From: Oscillospiraceae bacterium
GTDB lineage: Bacteria > Bacillota > Clostridia > Saccharofermentanales > Saccharofermentanaceae
Assembly (NCBI GenBank): GCA_902776845.1
Contig: CACYRM010000029.1
Location: forward strand, 1-40,629
Direction: 5' to 3'
Length of the DNA: 40,629 nt
Part shown: positions 14,203 to 22,761 of the stretch, piece after piece
Numbering within the stretch: position 1 is the first letter of the stretch
How the letters are laid out: every line of letters begins with the position of its first letter
Program-made: the position numbers and the translations under genes
The notes under the pieces: model-generated
Database searches by the model: none
The model's input: only the letters and a program-made list of their open reading frames with translations
What the model was told of the DNA's origin: nothing

Positions 14203-15279
14203 ATGAGAAAGAAGATTATGATAATTGCAGTTTGTGTTCTTGCGGTCCCTGTATTGCTTTTTGCATTCTGGGCCATTATGAGTCCTGGAAAGATCAGACA
14301 GTATGCTGATGCAAACAGTCTGTCCGAGAAGTTTGTCATGGATATCAACGGAGCTCCGAACGGCTTTTTTATAAACAGCAGGGACATAAGTAATCCTGTT
14401 CTGTTGTTAGTGTCGAGCGGTCCCGGAACGGATGATTATGTATTTACCGACAAGTACAAGGATATGCATCTTGAGGATGAATTCACCATGGTCTACTGGG
14501 ACTACCGTTATATGGGGATCGCGTATAACGGAAACATTGATATTGACAGCGTAAACATTGATAATCTGCTTGATGATACTTATGCAGTTACCGAATATCT
14601 GAAGGAGCGATTCAATAAAGATAAGATCTATATCATGGGGTTTTCTGGAGGGACTCATATTGCGTTGAGGGAAGCGGAGAGACATCCTGAGAACTATTAT
14701 GCCTATATCGGAATGGCACAGTGTGTTACTGACTCTTATGAAAATGACACGTTGATGTATAACTTCATGAAGGGTGTTTTCGAGAGTAACGGTGATAAGA
14801 ACAGACTTAATAAACTTGAGGATTCTGTTAACCATCTTGACGGTGGCAACATTAAGTGCAAAGATTGGTATGCTTACGTTAATCTTCTTCACGATGCCGG
14901 TGGCGGAACGATACTTAATAAGACAGAGTTTGAAGGAGTCGTGCTGCCGATAATTACATGCAAATGTTATACGTTAAAAGAGAAAATCAATTATGTTGCC
15001 GGAATGAAGAAATACCGAACGACACCGCTCGCAGAAGAACTGAATGATCATGACTACAGAAAGAGTATTACAAGTTTTGATCTGCCGGTATTCTTTATCA
15101 GCGGTGAATATGATTATAATTGTCCCTGGGAGCTGATTGAGGATTATTGCGGGATCATTGAGGCTCCGGCTAAAGGTTTTTATAAAATACCCGGATCCGC
15201 GCACAGTCCTTTGTGGGAGAATCCTGATGCAACTTATGATGCAATGGTAGAGATAAAGGAGATGACATTAGATGGCTGA
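14203..15279 (+). CDS. Membrane-anchored alpha/beta hydrolase (prolyl iminopeptidase-like)
   Basis: 358 residues from the ATG at 14203, which has GAGG six bases upstream; the ATG at 14191 lies too close to the second operator copy and has no ribosome site. An N-terminal signal-anchor (about 5-25) puts the enzyme outside. Catalytic triad candidates: Ser148 in the elbow GFSGGTH, Asp in SGEYDYNCPWE, and His in GSAHSPLWENP. The loop SSGPGTDD and the YWDYRYMGIA strand match S33-type peptidases/hydrolases. Substrate unknown. It overlaps the downstream tetR gene by eight bases, and both sit behind operators, so the product or its substrate is probably linked to the regulator's ligand. Confidence 0.85.
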   Translation: MRKKIMIIAVCVLAVPVLLFAFWAIMSPGKIRQYADANSLSEKFVMDINGAPNGFFINSRDISNPVLLLVSSGPGTDDYVFTDKYKDMHLEDEFTMVYWDYRYMGIAYNGNIDIDSVNIDNLLDDTYAVTEYLKERFNKDKIYIMGFSGGTHIALREAERHPENYYAYIGMAQCVTDSYENDTLMYNFMKGVFESNGDKNRLNKLEDSVNHLDGGNIKCKDWYAYVNLLHDAGGGTILNKTEFEGVVLPIITCKCYTLKEKINYVAGMKKYRTTPLAEELNDHDYRKSITSFDLPVFFISGEYDYNCPWELIEDYCGIIEAPAKGFYKIPGSAHSPLWENPDATYDAMVEIKEMTLDG

Positions 15280-15847
15280 CGTTTATCATCACGGGAATTT
15301 AAGACAGGCGCTTATTGATGCAGGAATAAAGATAATTAACGATTATGGCGAGGAGAGTTTATCGCTCAGAAAAGCAGCTGCGATGTGCAATGTCTCGCAT
15401 GCTGCGCCGTACGCGCATTTTAAGGATAAGGAAGAACTGATCGAGGCCATCAAGAATGATGTTACTGAAAGGTTCATGCAGGAGCTTGAATCTGCAGTGG
15501 AGGGCGGGGCAAGTGCTGATGAAGCAATCATTGCGATGGGAAGGACTTATGTTACTTTCTTCAGCAAAAATCCAGTTTACTTTGTTTTCCTGTTTGGAAA
15601 GCAGAATATAAAAGCGCATCTCAAGATGGATAAGGAATACAAAAATGATTATCCGCCGTTTCTGCTCCTGCGCAGGATGTATCTGAAGCATCTTGAGGAG
15701 AATGGTCTTGAGAAGACATTTGAGGAACAGGAGATCGAACTCATCAAGATATGGTCGATCGTTCACGGAATGGCATCGATCGCGTGCATGAAAGGTGTTA
15801 AGTCATCGATAGACTGGAATGATATTGATGAAAGACTCCTTGTCTGA
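15272..15847 (+). CDS. TetR/AcrR family regulator, likely autoregulatory
   Basis: 191 residues. The N-terminal helix-turn-helix is clear: ALIDAGIKIINDYGEESLSLRKAAAMCNVSHAAPYAHFKDKEELIEAI, with the YAHFKDKEEL recognition region typical of TetR. The C-terminal part resembles the WHG ligand-binding domain class. It starts inside the hydrolase gene (eight-base overlap) with AAGGAG upstream. The operon's promoter carries two matching dyad sites, which this protein probably binds to repress itself and the hydrolase; that is inference. It converges on the four-gene minus-strand cluster with a 21-base gap and no hairpin. Confidence 0.9.
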   Translation: MADVYHHGNLRQALIDAGIKIINDYGEESLSLRKAAAMCNVSHAAPYAHFKDKEELIEAIKNDVTERFMQELESAVEGGASADEAIIAMGRTYVTFFSKNPVYFVFLFGKQNIKAHLKMDKEYKNDYPPFLLLRRMYLKHLEENGLEKTFEEQEIELIKIWSIVHGMASIACMKGVKSSIDWNDIDERLLV

Positions 15848-15868
15848 ACAGGAGCCAAGTGGAGACAT

Positions 15869-16300
15869 TCAGTCCGGTATTCTTTTATAGACCGTGCCGT
15901 CAAAATCCGATACTGCATAGATATATTCTTCGGTTCCTTTTATGCTCCACACATACATCGGATCGATCGTGTTTTCCGTGGTTCCGCTGTAAACAGTTTT
16001 GCCAAGAAGGTTTTTCTTGTCTGTGCCCGAAAACGTATTGCTGTAGTCAGCTTTGTATGACACGCCGTCAATGGTAATGATGTCGTATTCGCTTCCGCTG
16101 AATGTGCCTATGGTATGGTTAAAGTCATAGTAGATCTTCGCGGCTCCTGCTGTCAGCGTGAAGATTATCGCGAATGGAATTATCAGGGCAAGAGCACGCT
16201 TTTTACCGCCGGCTTTGATCCCAAGTATCATTAAGACTATCCCGGGAGCCAAAACAGCCGCTGCGAAAAATAGAATAAGTAACAAACTAAAAGATACCAT
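15869..16300 (-). CDS. Small membrane protein of unknown function
   Basis: 143 residues. Two N-terminal hydrophobic helices (about 3-28 and 35-55) are followed by a roughly 85-residue extracytoplasmic beta-rich domain (IDGVSYKADYSNTFSG..., DPMYVWSIKGTEEYIYAVSD). Ribosome site GGGAGC. I do not recognise a family. It is the last of four minus-strand genes separated by 13-28 bases, the cluster having one promoter at 17880-17908. The domain order (short cytoplasmic end, helices, small exposed beta domain) recurs in the first gene of the cluster (17480-17848), suggesting partners at the cell surface, but sequence similarity between them is not evident. Confidence 0.65.
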   Translation of the reverse strand: MVSFSLLLILFFAAAVLAPGIVLMILGIKAGGKKRALALIIPFAIIFTLTAGAAKIYYDFNHTIGTFSGSEYDIITIDGVSYKADYSNTFSGTDKKNLLGKTVYSGTTENTIDPMYVWSIKGTEEYIYAVSDFDGTVYKRIPD

Positions 16301-16313
16301 TATTGCTCCCGCA

Positions 16314-16628
16314 TTATATTTTCGAGAAGATACTTGGCTTGTTCTCTTCGGCTCTGTGGATCTCCGCGATCATACGCATGTGTTTCTCTCTGTTACGGTC
16401 TGCAACGAATTTGCCGAGAATAAGAAGACCGGCGGTTACGATTACCGGAGCAATGCGGAAGCATCCTACGATAGCATTAGCTGTATCAGCATCCATCTTT
16501 CCTTCGCCGACGATCATATAATAATACATATTGGCTATCACATAGACGATCAACATCAGTACAAATACGATCGGAGCCGCAATAACAAACGGTTTGTAGA
16601 ATCTGAAAAAAGATACATCGCTATTCAT
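16314..16628 (-). CDS. Small two-helix membrane protein of unknown function
   Basis: 104 residues. Membrane helices at about 13-38 and 52-72, joined by a short acidic loop (GEGKMDADTAN); the C-terminal 30 residues are charged and likely cytoplasmic. No family recognised. Third gene of the minus-strand cluster, 28 bases after the lipoprotein gene and 13 before the next. AAGGCGG upstream of ATG. It could serve as a membrane scaffold for the lipoprotein, but that is speculation. Confidence 0.6.
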   Translation of the reverse strand: MNSDVSFFRFYKPFVIAAPIVFVLMLIVYVIANMYYYMIVGEGKMDADTANAIVGCFRIAPVIVTAGLLILGKFVADRNREKHMRMIAEIHRAEENKPSIFSKI

Positions 16629-16656
16629 TTTCCGCCTTCTGCCAATTATGGTTTTA

Positions 16657-17454
16657 TTATAGATCCTCGAAAAGAATATATCCGCCGTTTCCGTCTTCTC
16701 TTATCTCAAGATCGGAGAGCGAAGCGCCAAACATCATTTCGCGCGTATAAGTGCCTTCAACTTTATGATCCCTACCTTCGTTATCTGTTACCGTAAAGTT
16801 CAGAGTAAGGCAGAACGGCTTTCCCACAATTGCTTTGTTTAAGAACATTAATTCATTATATTCCAGATCAAACAACTCGCCTTTCTTTATCGCGCTTTTG
16901 TCAGCATTTTCGACCCCGCCGACAAACGCGGATTCCCCGTCGATCCCGACTTCGTAAGAGATGGCTGTTATATTCTCCGCGTTGCAGATCAGGCCGACCG
17001 TAACTTCCGGGAGCTCGTAATGGATGCCGGATGATCCCCAAGTCTCATAGCAGCCTGACTTGATATAGGAAGGCGTATAGATATCCCTGTTCTTTGTGTC
17101 GACAGCTCTCAGGAATTCGGGCTGGTCCATTATCCCGCCGGTATGACGTATCATGAGGTAGTTATCAGCTATGTCCTCGTATAGAGTATAGACCCGAGTG
17201 TCTTTGTCATTGTCAGTGTAACCGATGCATTCCCTGACAGAACCGTTGGACATCTTACCGTTCAATTGTCCGAAATATGAATATGTTCTGCCGTTATATG
17301 TGAAAAGTGTCTCGCCCTGATCAATGTCATATCTGCTCTCTATCTGCTCCGCGTTGGCAGGGAGGTCCAGGCTGCCGCTGTCTTTGCTTTTGAACAGTGA
17401 ACAGCCTGAAAGCAATACCGCTGCGCACAAACTCAGAATCAATACTTTTTTCAT
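16657..17454 (-). CDS. Lipoprotein of unknown function
   Basis: 265 residues. Signal peptide with lipobox LLSGC (Cys at 18), then a Ser/Lys linker and a mainly beta exported domain. Internal features: YNGRTYSYFGQLNG, a possible single disulfide (CYETW and LICNAEN), and a C-terminal Ig-like region (LTLNFTVTDNEGRDHKVEGTYT). Not recognised as a known binding protein. Second gene of the cluster, 25 bases after the first. The three companions are all small membrane proteins, so an envelope assembly or sensor is plausible; nothing shows an enzymatic role. Confidence 0.7.
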   Translation of the reverse strand: MKKVLILSLCAAVLLSGCSLFKSKDSGSLDLPANAEQIESRYDIDQGETLFTYNGRTYSYFGQLNGKMSNGSVRECIGYTDNDKDTRVYTLYEDIADNYLMIRHTGGIMDQPEFLRAVDTKNRDIYTPSYIKSGCYETWGSSGIHYELPEVTVGLICNAENITAISYEVGIDGESAFVGGVENADKSAIKKGELFDLEYNELMFLNKAIVGKPFCLTLNFTVTDNEGRDHKVEGTYTREMMFGASLSDLEIREDGNGGYILFEDL

Positions 17455-17479
17455 TTTCCCATTCCTCTCATCACCATAT

Positions 17480-17848
17480 TTATTCGTCTTTGATCATTAT
17501 CCTTATTTCATCTTCCGTGCTTTCCGGAGCCTGATCGTTGCTTGCGTATACATAGACAGTCGCAAACCCGTTTGCCTTAGTTATGGTCACGCTCGAACCG
17601 TCTTCCGAGATGACGCCTTCACCGTCAGTTATGCCTGTTATCCTCCGCTCGTCGTAATTCGAAAAGTACGCGAGATCGTCAATATAAAGTGTGTCTCCGG
17701 TCCCGCAAACGATTCCCGGTTTTTCTTTTATATGCGCACAGCGCCTGGTGTAGTCCCATGCCCCGTATATCATAAGAAAGATCATCACGGCAGACAGTGT
17801 CAGGATCGAACCTGTTACGATCAATGCTGTCAGGAGCTTTCTGTTCAT
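17480..17848 (-). CDS. Membrane-anchored small extracytoplasmic protein, first gene of the cluster
   Basis: 122 residues starting at the ATG at 17848, which has GGAGG upstream; a further-upstream in-frame codon at 17911 lies before the promoter. One membrane helix (about 5-28), then an exposed domain with KPGIVCGTGDTLYIDDLAYF and a beta-repeat ITGITDGEGVISEDGSSVTITKANGFATVYV, which looks like a small Ig-like or BIG-like sandwich. Function unknown. Directly behind a good promoter, it is the leading gene of the 17848-15869 cluster. Confidence 0.65.
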   Translation of the reverse strand: MNRKLLTALIVTGSILTLSAVMIFLMIYGAWDYTRRCAHIKEKPGIVCGTGDTLYIDDLAYFSNYDERRITGITDGEGVISEDGSSVTITKANGFATVYVYASNDQAPESTEDEIRIMIKDE

Positions 17849-17879
17849 ATTCTGATCCTCCGTATCCCCTGATGAGGTA

Positions 17880-17908
17880 ATCATACACCGCACAAATTTG
17901 TTTTGCAA
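17880..17908 (-). promoter_or_regulatory. Promoter of the four-gene minus-strand cluster
   Basis: On the minus strand, TTGCAA (17908-17903), 17-bp spacer, TATGAT (17885-17880). The spacer holds a 10-bp palindrome, ACAAATTTGT (17892-17901), a possible operator. Confidence 0.6.
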
Positions 17909-18094
17909 CAAAATTTTATCGAATTACAATAAATTTTTGTCGTTTATCCAAATCGCACGCTTTGAATAATTAGGACAGGATTTTTACATAAAAACAATGA
18001 AAATCAGGGAGACAGTCAGATTAATGTATTAGAATATCCGTAAAGTTAGCGTAAGTTAACTCATTGATATTTGAAGCAGACAGGAGGTTATCTA

Positions 18095-18643
18095 ATGAGT
18101 AATATATATGATTTCACGGTTAAGGACAGAAAAGGAAATGGCGTCAGCCTGGGAGATTACAAAGGCAAGGTTCTCCTTATAGTCAATACGGCAACAGGAT
18201 GCGGCTTCACACCTCACTATGAGCCTCTTGAAGCAATGTATAAAGAACTGAAAGACAAGGGATTTGAGATCCTTGATTTTCCGTGCAACCAGTTCGCGAA
18301 CCAGGCACCGGGTTCCGATGACGAGATACAGCAGTTCTGCACGGTCAAGTTCGGAACTGAGTTCCCGAGATTTGCGAAGATCGATGTCAACGGTGAGACG
18401 GCAGATCCTTTATTTGCTTATCTTGCGACCGAGAAACCTTTTGAGGGATTCGGCAAAGGTCTGAAGAATGCCGCTCTCAATAAGTTTGCGGCTTCCAATA
18501 ATAAGAAGTATGGAGATAAGGCATATATCAAGTGGAATTTCACCAAATTCCTTATAGACAGGGAAGGCAATGTTATATCCAGGTTTGAACCGACCGTAGA
18601 TATGGAAGAAGTTAAAGCAGCTGTTATCGAAGCTCTTGCTTAA
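18095..18643 (+). CDS. Glutathione peroxidase family protein (probably thioredoxin-dependent)
   Basis: 182 residues from the ATG at 18095, with AGGAGGT upstream. Family residues: Cys36 in TATGCGFTPHYEPLE as peroxidatic Cys, the Gln/Asn in FPCNQFANQAPG, and KWNFTKFLIDREG near the C-terminus. The bacterial non-selenium GPx family reduces hydroperoxides using thioredoxin rather than glutathione. The second Cys in FPCNQF is the likely resolving Cys. It protects an anaerobe against peroxide. The upstream 250 bp shows no PerR box I could recognise. Genes on either side are unrelated, though the downstream reductase is also redox-active. Confidence 0.9.
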   Translation: MSNIYDFTVKDRKGNGVSLGDYKGKVLLIVNTATGCGFTPHYEPLEAMYKELKDKGFEILDFPCNQFANQAPGSDDEIQQFCTVKFGTEFPRFAKIDVNGETADPLFAYLATEKPFEGFGKGLKNAALNKFAASNNKKYGDKAYIKWNFTKFLIDREGNVISRFEPTVDMEEVKAAVIEALA

Positions 18644-18684
18644 GTTGTTTTCGAAAGGTTAACAATATCGAAAAAAGTGATGTG

Positions 18685-18690
18685 TATAAT
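18685..18690 (+). promoter_or_regulatory. -10 box (TATAAT) for the aldo/keto reductase gene
   Basis: TATAAT 24 bases before ATG. Upstream TTTTCGA (18648-18654) and TCGAAAA (18668-18674) form a 7-bp inverted repeat across the position of the missing -35, a possible regulator site. Confidence 0.5.
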
Positions 18691-18713
18691 CAGTTAAAAG
18701 GAGACTTAAGATT

Positions 18714-19895
18714 ATGCAGCAGCGCAAAGGCATTTCCATCCTGGGATACGGATGTATGAGATTTACAAAGAGCGGAACTTCCATCGACTTCGAAAAGGCC
18801 GATAAGGAGTTCATGCGCGCTTTTGAACTCGGAGTCAATTACTATGACACCGCTTATATCTACCCGGGAAGTGAGGATGTAGTCGGCCGTATCATCGAGA
18901 AGAACGGCATAAGGGATAAGATCAATCTTGCGACCAAGCTTCCACAGTATCTTATCAAGAACCGCGCAGGCCTTGATAAGTATTTCGATGAGGAGCTGAA
19001 GCGGTTAAGAACGGATTATATCGATTACTATCTGATGCATCATATGACCGATCTTGCCCAGTGGGAAAAGCTTAAAGCGATCGGAATAGAAGAATGGATC
19101 GCGGAGAAAAAGAAGAGCGGTCAGATCAGGAATATAGGTTTCTCATTTCACGGTGATACGGATACTTTCAAGAGCATCCTGAATGCATACGACTGGGACA
19201 CTTGTCTTGTTCAGTACAACTATTTCGATGAATATACACAGGCCGGACGTCCCGGCATCAAAGCCGCGGCGGAAAAAGGCCTGAAGGTGTTCATAATGGA
19301 ACCGTTAAGGGGCGGCAAGCTGGTAGACCTGTTGCCTGAGAAGGCAAAGCGCGAGATCGCCAATGAGCATCACAAAAGGACGCCGGCCGAGTGGGCATTC
19401 AGATGGCTCTGGGATCAGCCTGAGATCACCTGCGTCCTGTCAGGAATGAATTCTATCGAGATGATCGAAGAGAACTGCCGTATCGCCTCGGAAGCAAAGG
19501 TCGGAGATTACGGTCCTGAAGAGAAAGCTTTTATTGAGAAGATAAAGTCATATATCATCGAGAGCACCAAGGTAAACTGCACCGGCTGCAGGTATTGTAT
19601 GCCGTGTCCTAAGGGTGTTGATATCCCCGCGATATTCTCGTGCTATAACCACATGTATTCTGAGAACAAGAGTTCCGGAAGGCTTGAATATTTCCAGACT
19701 GTCGCTTTGAGGATGACTCCAGCCGACGCTTCTCTCTGCGTCCGGTGCGGCAAGTGCGAACAGCACTGCCCCCAGAGCATCCCGATCAGAGAAAAACTCA
19801 AGGAAGCAGACAGGAACCTGCGTCCCTGGTGGCAGAAGATTTACCTGAAGGCTGCCAAGGGCGTCATGGTGGGGAAGAAAAATAAGAACGGCTGA
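18714..19895 (+). CDS. Aldo/keto reductase with C-terminal 2x[4Fe-4S] ferredoxin domain
   Basis: 393 residues. Residues 1-270 form the AKR barrel: YYDTAYIYPGSE gives the catalytic Asp and Tyr, ATKLP the Lys, and YYLMHHM the His. Residues about 280-370 carry two ferredoxin cysteine groups, CTGCRYCMPCPKGV and CVRCGKCEQHCPQSI, each fit for a [4Fe-4S] cluster. Fusions of this type are common in strict anaerobes and probably couple NAD(P)H and ferredoxin electrons; the carbonyl substrate is unknown. AAGGAGA ribosome site. It sits 101 bases before the hydrogenase-maturation operon in the same direction; a functional link is suggestive but not shown, since no hydrogenase structural gene is nearby. 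Confidence 0.9.
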   Translation: MQQRKGISILGYGCMRFTKSGTSIDFEKADKEFMRAFELGVNYYDTAYIYPGSEDVVGRIIEKNGIRDKINLATKLPQYLIKNRAGLDKYFDEELKRLRTDYIDYYLMHHMTDLAQWEKLKAIGIEEWIAEKKKSGQIRNIGFSFHGDTDTFKSILNAYDWDTCLVQYNYFDEYTQAGRPGIKAAAEKGLKVFIMEPLRGGKLVDLLPEKAKREIANEHHKRTPAEWAFRWLWDQPEITCVLSGMNSIEMIEENCRIASEAKVGDYGPEEKAFIEKIKSYIIESTKVNCTGCRYCMPCPKGVDIPAIFSCYNHMYSENKSSGRLEYFQTVALRMTPADASLCVRCGKCEQHCPQSIPIREKLKEADRNLRPWWQKIYLKAAKGVMVGKKNKNG

Positions 19896-19996
19896 TATCC
19901 GTTAAACAGAATTAAAACCTAATGAAACGTGACTTCTTTTTGAATTGTAAGCTCCGCTGATTGTTTTTGACATCCATAGAGGCGAAAGGAGGTCAA

Positions 19997-20254
19997 ATGG
20001 AGACGAGAGTTGCTATTATCGGCATTATTGTCGAGAATCCTGAATCAGTTGCGCAGATCAACGAGATCCTTCACGAGGTGAGGGATTATGTTGTCGGAAG
20101 GATGGGTATTCCGTACCGTGAGAGGAATATCTCCATCATCAGCGTCGTTGTCGATGCGCCCGAGAATCTGATCAGTTCGGTATCCGGCAAACTCGGCATG
20201 CTCGACGGCGTTTCAGCAAAGATAACGTATTCGAGACTTGCCAAGAATGACTGA
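19997..20254 (+). CDS. TM1266-type iron-only hydrogenase system putative regulator
   Basis: 85 residues from the ATG at 19997, with GGAGGTCAA upstream; an earlier in-frame codon at 19961 lacks a ribosome site. The protein is a small ferredoxin-like (NikR C-terminal/ACT-like) fold: METRVAIIGIIVENPESV, then RDYVVGRMGIPYRERNISII, then DAPENLISSVSGKLGMLDGV. This family is found almost only beside [FeFe]-hydrogenase genes and is named a system regulator, though its ligand is unproven. It leads the hydE-hydG-hydF operon and overlaps hydE by eight bases, so all four are likely made from one mRNA. Confidence 0.9.
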   Translation: METRVAIIGIIVENPESVAQINEILHEVRDYVVGRMGIPYRERNISIISVVVDAPENLISSVSGKLGMLDGVSAKITYSRLAKND

Positions 20255-21329
20255 CATTCCAGGCGTAATACAAAAACTGTCAGATACCGGTGATCTGACG
20301 CGTGAAGAGATCATCTGTCTTCTCGAAAACAGGACCCCGGAGCTTCAGGCTTTCCTTGCTGAAAAGGCTTCGGCAACCGCAAGGAAGCACTACGGCAACA
20401 AGGTCTTTGTAAGAGGTCTGATCGAGTTCACCAACTACTGCAGGAACGACTGTTACTACTGCGGTATAAGGTGCGGAAATAAGAATGCCGTGCGTTACAG
20501 ACTTTCCGAAGAAGAGATCGTTGAATGCGCGTCGCACGGATATGATCTGGGCTTCAGAACGATAGTGCTGCAGGGCGGCGAAGACGCTTATTTCACCGAT
20601 GAGAAAATGACCGGTATCATCCGTTCGATCAAGAGCATTCATCCGGACTGCGCCGTAACGCTTTCGATAGGCGAGAAGAGCTATGAATCTTATAAGGCTT
20701 TTTTCGATGCCGGGGCAGACAGATATCTGTTAAGGCATGAGACAGCAGATCCTGAGCACTATGCAAAACTTCATCCGTCAAATCTCTCGGCAGAGAACAG
20801 ACAGCAGTGCCTGTATAACCTTAAGAAGATCGGGTTCCAGACGGGTGCGGGATTCATGGTAGGGTCACCTTATCAGACGGCGGGGAACATTGCGGATGAT
20901 CTGCTGTTTCTCAAAAAGCTTGAGCCCGAGATGATCGGAATCGGTCCTTTTATCCCTCATAAAGACACTGTCTTTGCGGGTGAGAAAGCAGGCGGGCTGG
21001 AACTTACGCTGTATCTGCTGAGCATAATAAGACTGATGCATCCGGCGGTCCTGCTGCCTGCGACAACGGCGCTCGGAACAATCGATCCGCGTGGAAGAGA
21101 ACAAGGTATCCTCGCAGGCGCGAATGTCGTTATGCCGAATCTGTCACCCGTAGGCGTGAGAAAAAAATACGACCTGTACGACAACAAGATCTGCACCGGT
21201 GAAGAAGCCGCTGAATGTATGAACTGTCTGAAGAACAGGATAAGCAGAATAGGTTATGAGATCGTCACCGACAGGGGCGATAACATCAAATACCTGAATA
21301 ACAGAAACAAAATGAAAGAAGGTAAATAA
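20247..21329 (+). CDS. hydE: [FeFe] hydrogenase H-cluster radical SAM maturase HydE
   Basis: 360 residues. Radical SAM motif CRNDCYYCGIRC (C-x3-C-x2-C) at about 66-73, preceded by VRGLIEFTNY, with the GGED-like LQGGEDAYF and the conserved HETADPEHY and KIGFQTGAGFMVG. HydE works with HydG to build the non-protein ligands of the H-cluster. The start is the ATG at 20247, overlapping the TM1266-type gene; an in-frame TTG at 20238 is an alternative and neither has a strong ribosome site, consistent with translational coupling. Immediately followed by hydG one base after the stop. Confidence 0.92.
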   Translation: MTDIPGVIQKLSDTGDLTREEIICLLENRTPELQAFLAEKASATARKHYGNKVFVRGLIEFTNYCRNDCYYCGIRCGNKNAVRYRLSEEEIVECASHGYDLGFRTIVLQGGEDAYFTDEKMTGIIRSIKSIHPDCAVTLSIGEKSYESYKAFFDAGADRYLLRHETADPEHYAKLHPSNLSAENRQQCLYNLKKIGFQTGAGFMVGSPYQTAGNIADDLLFLKKLEPEMIGIGPFIPHKDTVFAGEKAGGLELTLYLLSIIRLMHPAVLLPATTALGTIDPRGREQGILAGANVVMPNLSPVGVRKKYDLYDNKICTGEEAAECMNCLKNRISRIGYEIVTDRGDNIKYLNNRNKMKEGK

Positions 21330-21330
21330 T

Positions 21331-22746
21331 ATGTACGATCCTAAATCAATGAAAGCAGAAGAATTTATCGATGATGCAGAGATACTGGAATCTCTGAAGT
21401 ACGCTGATGAGAATAAGAGCAACGTTGAAGTTGTCGATTCGATCCTTGAGAAAGCAAGAGAACGCAAGGGCCTCTCACACAGAGATGCATCCGTTCTGCT
21501 CGCATGTGACATTCCCGAAAAGAACGAGGAGATATATGCTCTTGCCGAGCAGATCAAGAAGGATTTCTACGGCAACAGGATAGTTCTTTTCGCGCCTTTA
21601 TACCTTTCAAATTACTGCATCAACGGATGCATATACTGCCCTTATCACGGCAAGAACAAGAGCATTCCGCGAGTCAAGCTCACCCAGGACCAGATCAGGG
21701 ATGAAGTTATTGCCCTGCAGAACATGGGACACAAGAGACTTGCGATCGAGGCAGGTGAGGATCCGGTAAACAATCCCATCGAATACATTCTTGAGAGCAT
21801 TAAGACCATCTATTCGATCAAGCATAAGAACGGTGCGATCAGACGTGTAAATGTCAACATCGCGGCAACGACAGTAGAGAATTACAGAAAGCTCCACGAA
21901 GCAGGTATCGGCACTTATATCCTCTTCCAGGAGACTTATCATAAAGCTTCTTACGAAGTGCTCCATCCGACAGGACCTAAGCACGATTACGCATATCACA
22001 CTGAAGCCATGGACAGAGCCATGGAAGGCGGTATCGATGACGTAGGTCTCGGTGTTCTTTTCGGTCTCGACAAGTACCGTTACGAGTTCGCCGGCATCCT
22101 TATGCACGCTGAGCACCTTGAGGCTGTTCACGGTGTAGGCCCCCACACGATCTCCGTACCGAGACTCTGTCCTGCGGACGATATCGATGTAAATGATTTC
22201 TCCAACGCGATCGATGATGATACATTCGCGAAGATCGTTGCATGCATCAGGATCGCCGTTCCTTACACAGGCATGATCGTCTCTACACGTGAATCACAGA
22301 AGTCCAGAGAGCGCGTTCTGCATCTCGGAATCTCACAGATCTCCGGCGGTTCGAGAACATCTGTCGGAGGCTACACTCATGAGGAAAGAGTAGATGAGAC
22401 AGCTCAGTTTGATGTATCTGATACGCGTTCTCTTGACGAGGTCATGAAGTGGCTTATCGACATGGATTACGTTCCGTCTTTCTGCACTGCATGTTACCGT
22501 GAAGGCAGGACCGGCGACAGATTTATGGCTCTCTGCAAAGCTAAGCAGATCCAGAACTGCTGCCTTCCGAATGCACTCATGACACTTAAGGAATATCTTG
22601 TGGATTATGCTTCTCCCGAGACACGTGAAGCCGGCGAGATCCTGATCGAAAAAAATATTCCTGACGTTACAAATGAGAAAGCACGCGCGGTTCTCCGTGA
22701 CAGACTCGTAGCTATCGAGAACGGAGAGCGCGACTTTAGATTCTGA
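21331..22746 (+). CDS. hydG: [FeFe] hydrogenase H-cluster radical SAM maturase HydG
   Basis: 471 residues, full length. Radical SAM cysteines in CINGCIYCPYH at about 93-100. The C-terminal second cluster site is C-x2-C in FCTACYREGRTG with the third Cys in NCCLPNA, matching the HydG C-x2-C-x22-C arrangement. HydG cleaves tyrosine to give CO and cyanide for the H-cluster iron. Spaced one base after hydE and 15 bases before hydF. Nothing is missing from the motifs, so maturation capacity looks intact. Confidence 0.94.
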   Translation: MYDPKSMKAEEFIDDAEILESLKYADENKSNVEVVDSILEKARERKGLSHRDASVLLACDIPEKNEEIYALAEQIKKDFYGNRIVLFAPLYLSNYCINGCIYCPYHGKNKSIPRVKLTQDQIRDEVIALQNMGHKRLAIEAGEDPVNNPIEYILESIKTIYSIKHKNGAIRRVNVNIAATTVENYRKLHEAGIGTYILFQETYHKASYEVLHPTGPKHDYAYHTEAMDRAMEGGIDDVGLGVLFGLDKYRYEFAGILMHAEHLEAVHGVGPHTISVPRLCPADDIDVNDFSNAIDDDTFAKIVACIRIAVPYTGMIVSTRESQKSRERVLHLGISQISGGSRTSVGGYTHEERVDETAQFDVSDTRSLDEVMKWLIDMDYVPSFCTACYREGRTGDRFMALCKAKQIQNCCLPNALMTLKEYLVDYASPETREAGEILIEKNIPDVTNEKARAVLRDRLVAIENGERDFRF

Positions 22747-22761
22747 TATTGGTGATTAAAT

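Noticed and set aside
17892..18094. PerR or Fur box upstream of the peroxidase gene
   Set aside because: The AT-rich inverted repeats here do not match either consensus, and one lies within the opposite-strand promoter spacer.
18714..19895. Ferredoxin-fused protein as a hydrogenase subunit
   Set aside because: The N-terminal part is a clear aldo/keto reductase with its Asp, Tyr, Lys, His set; there is no H-cluster motif.
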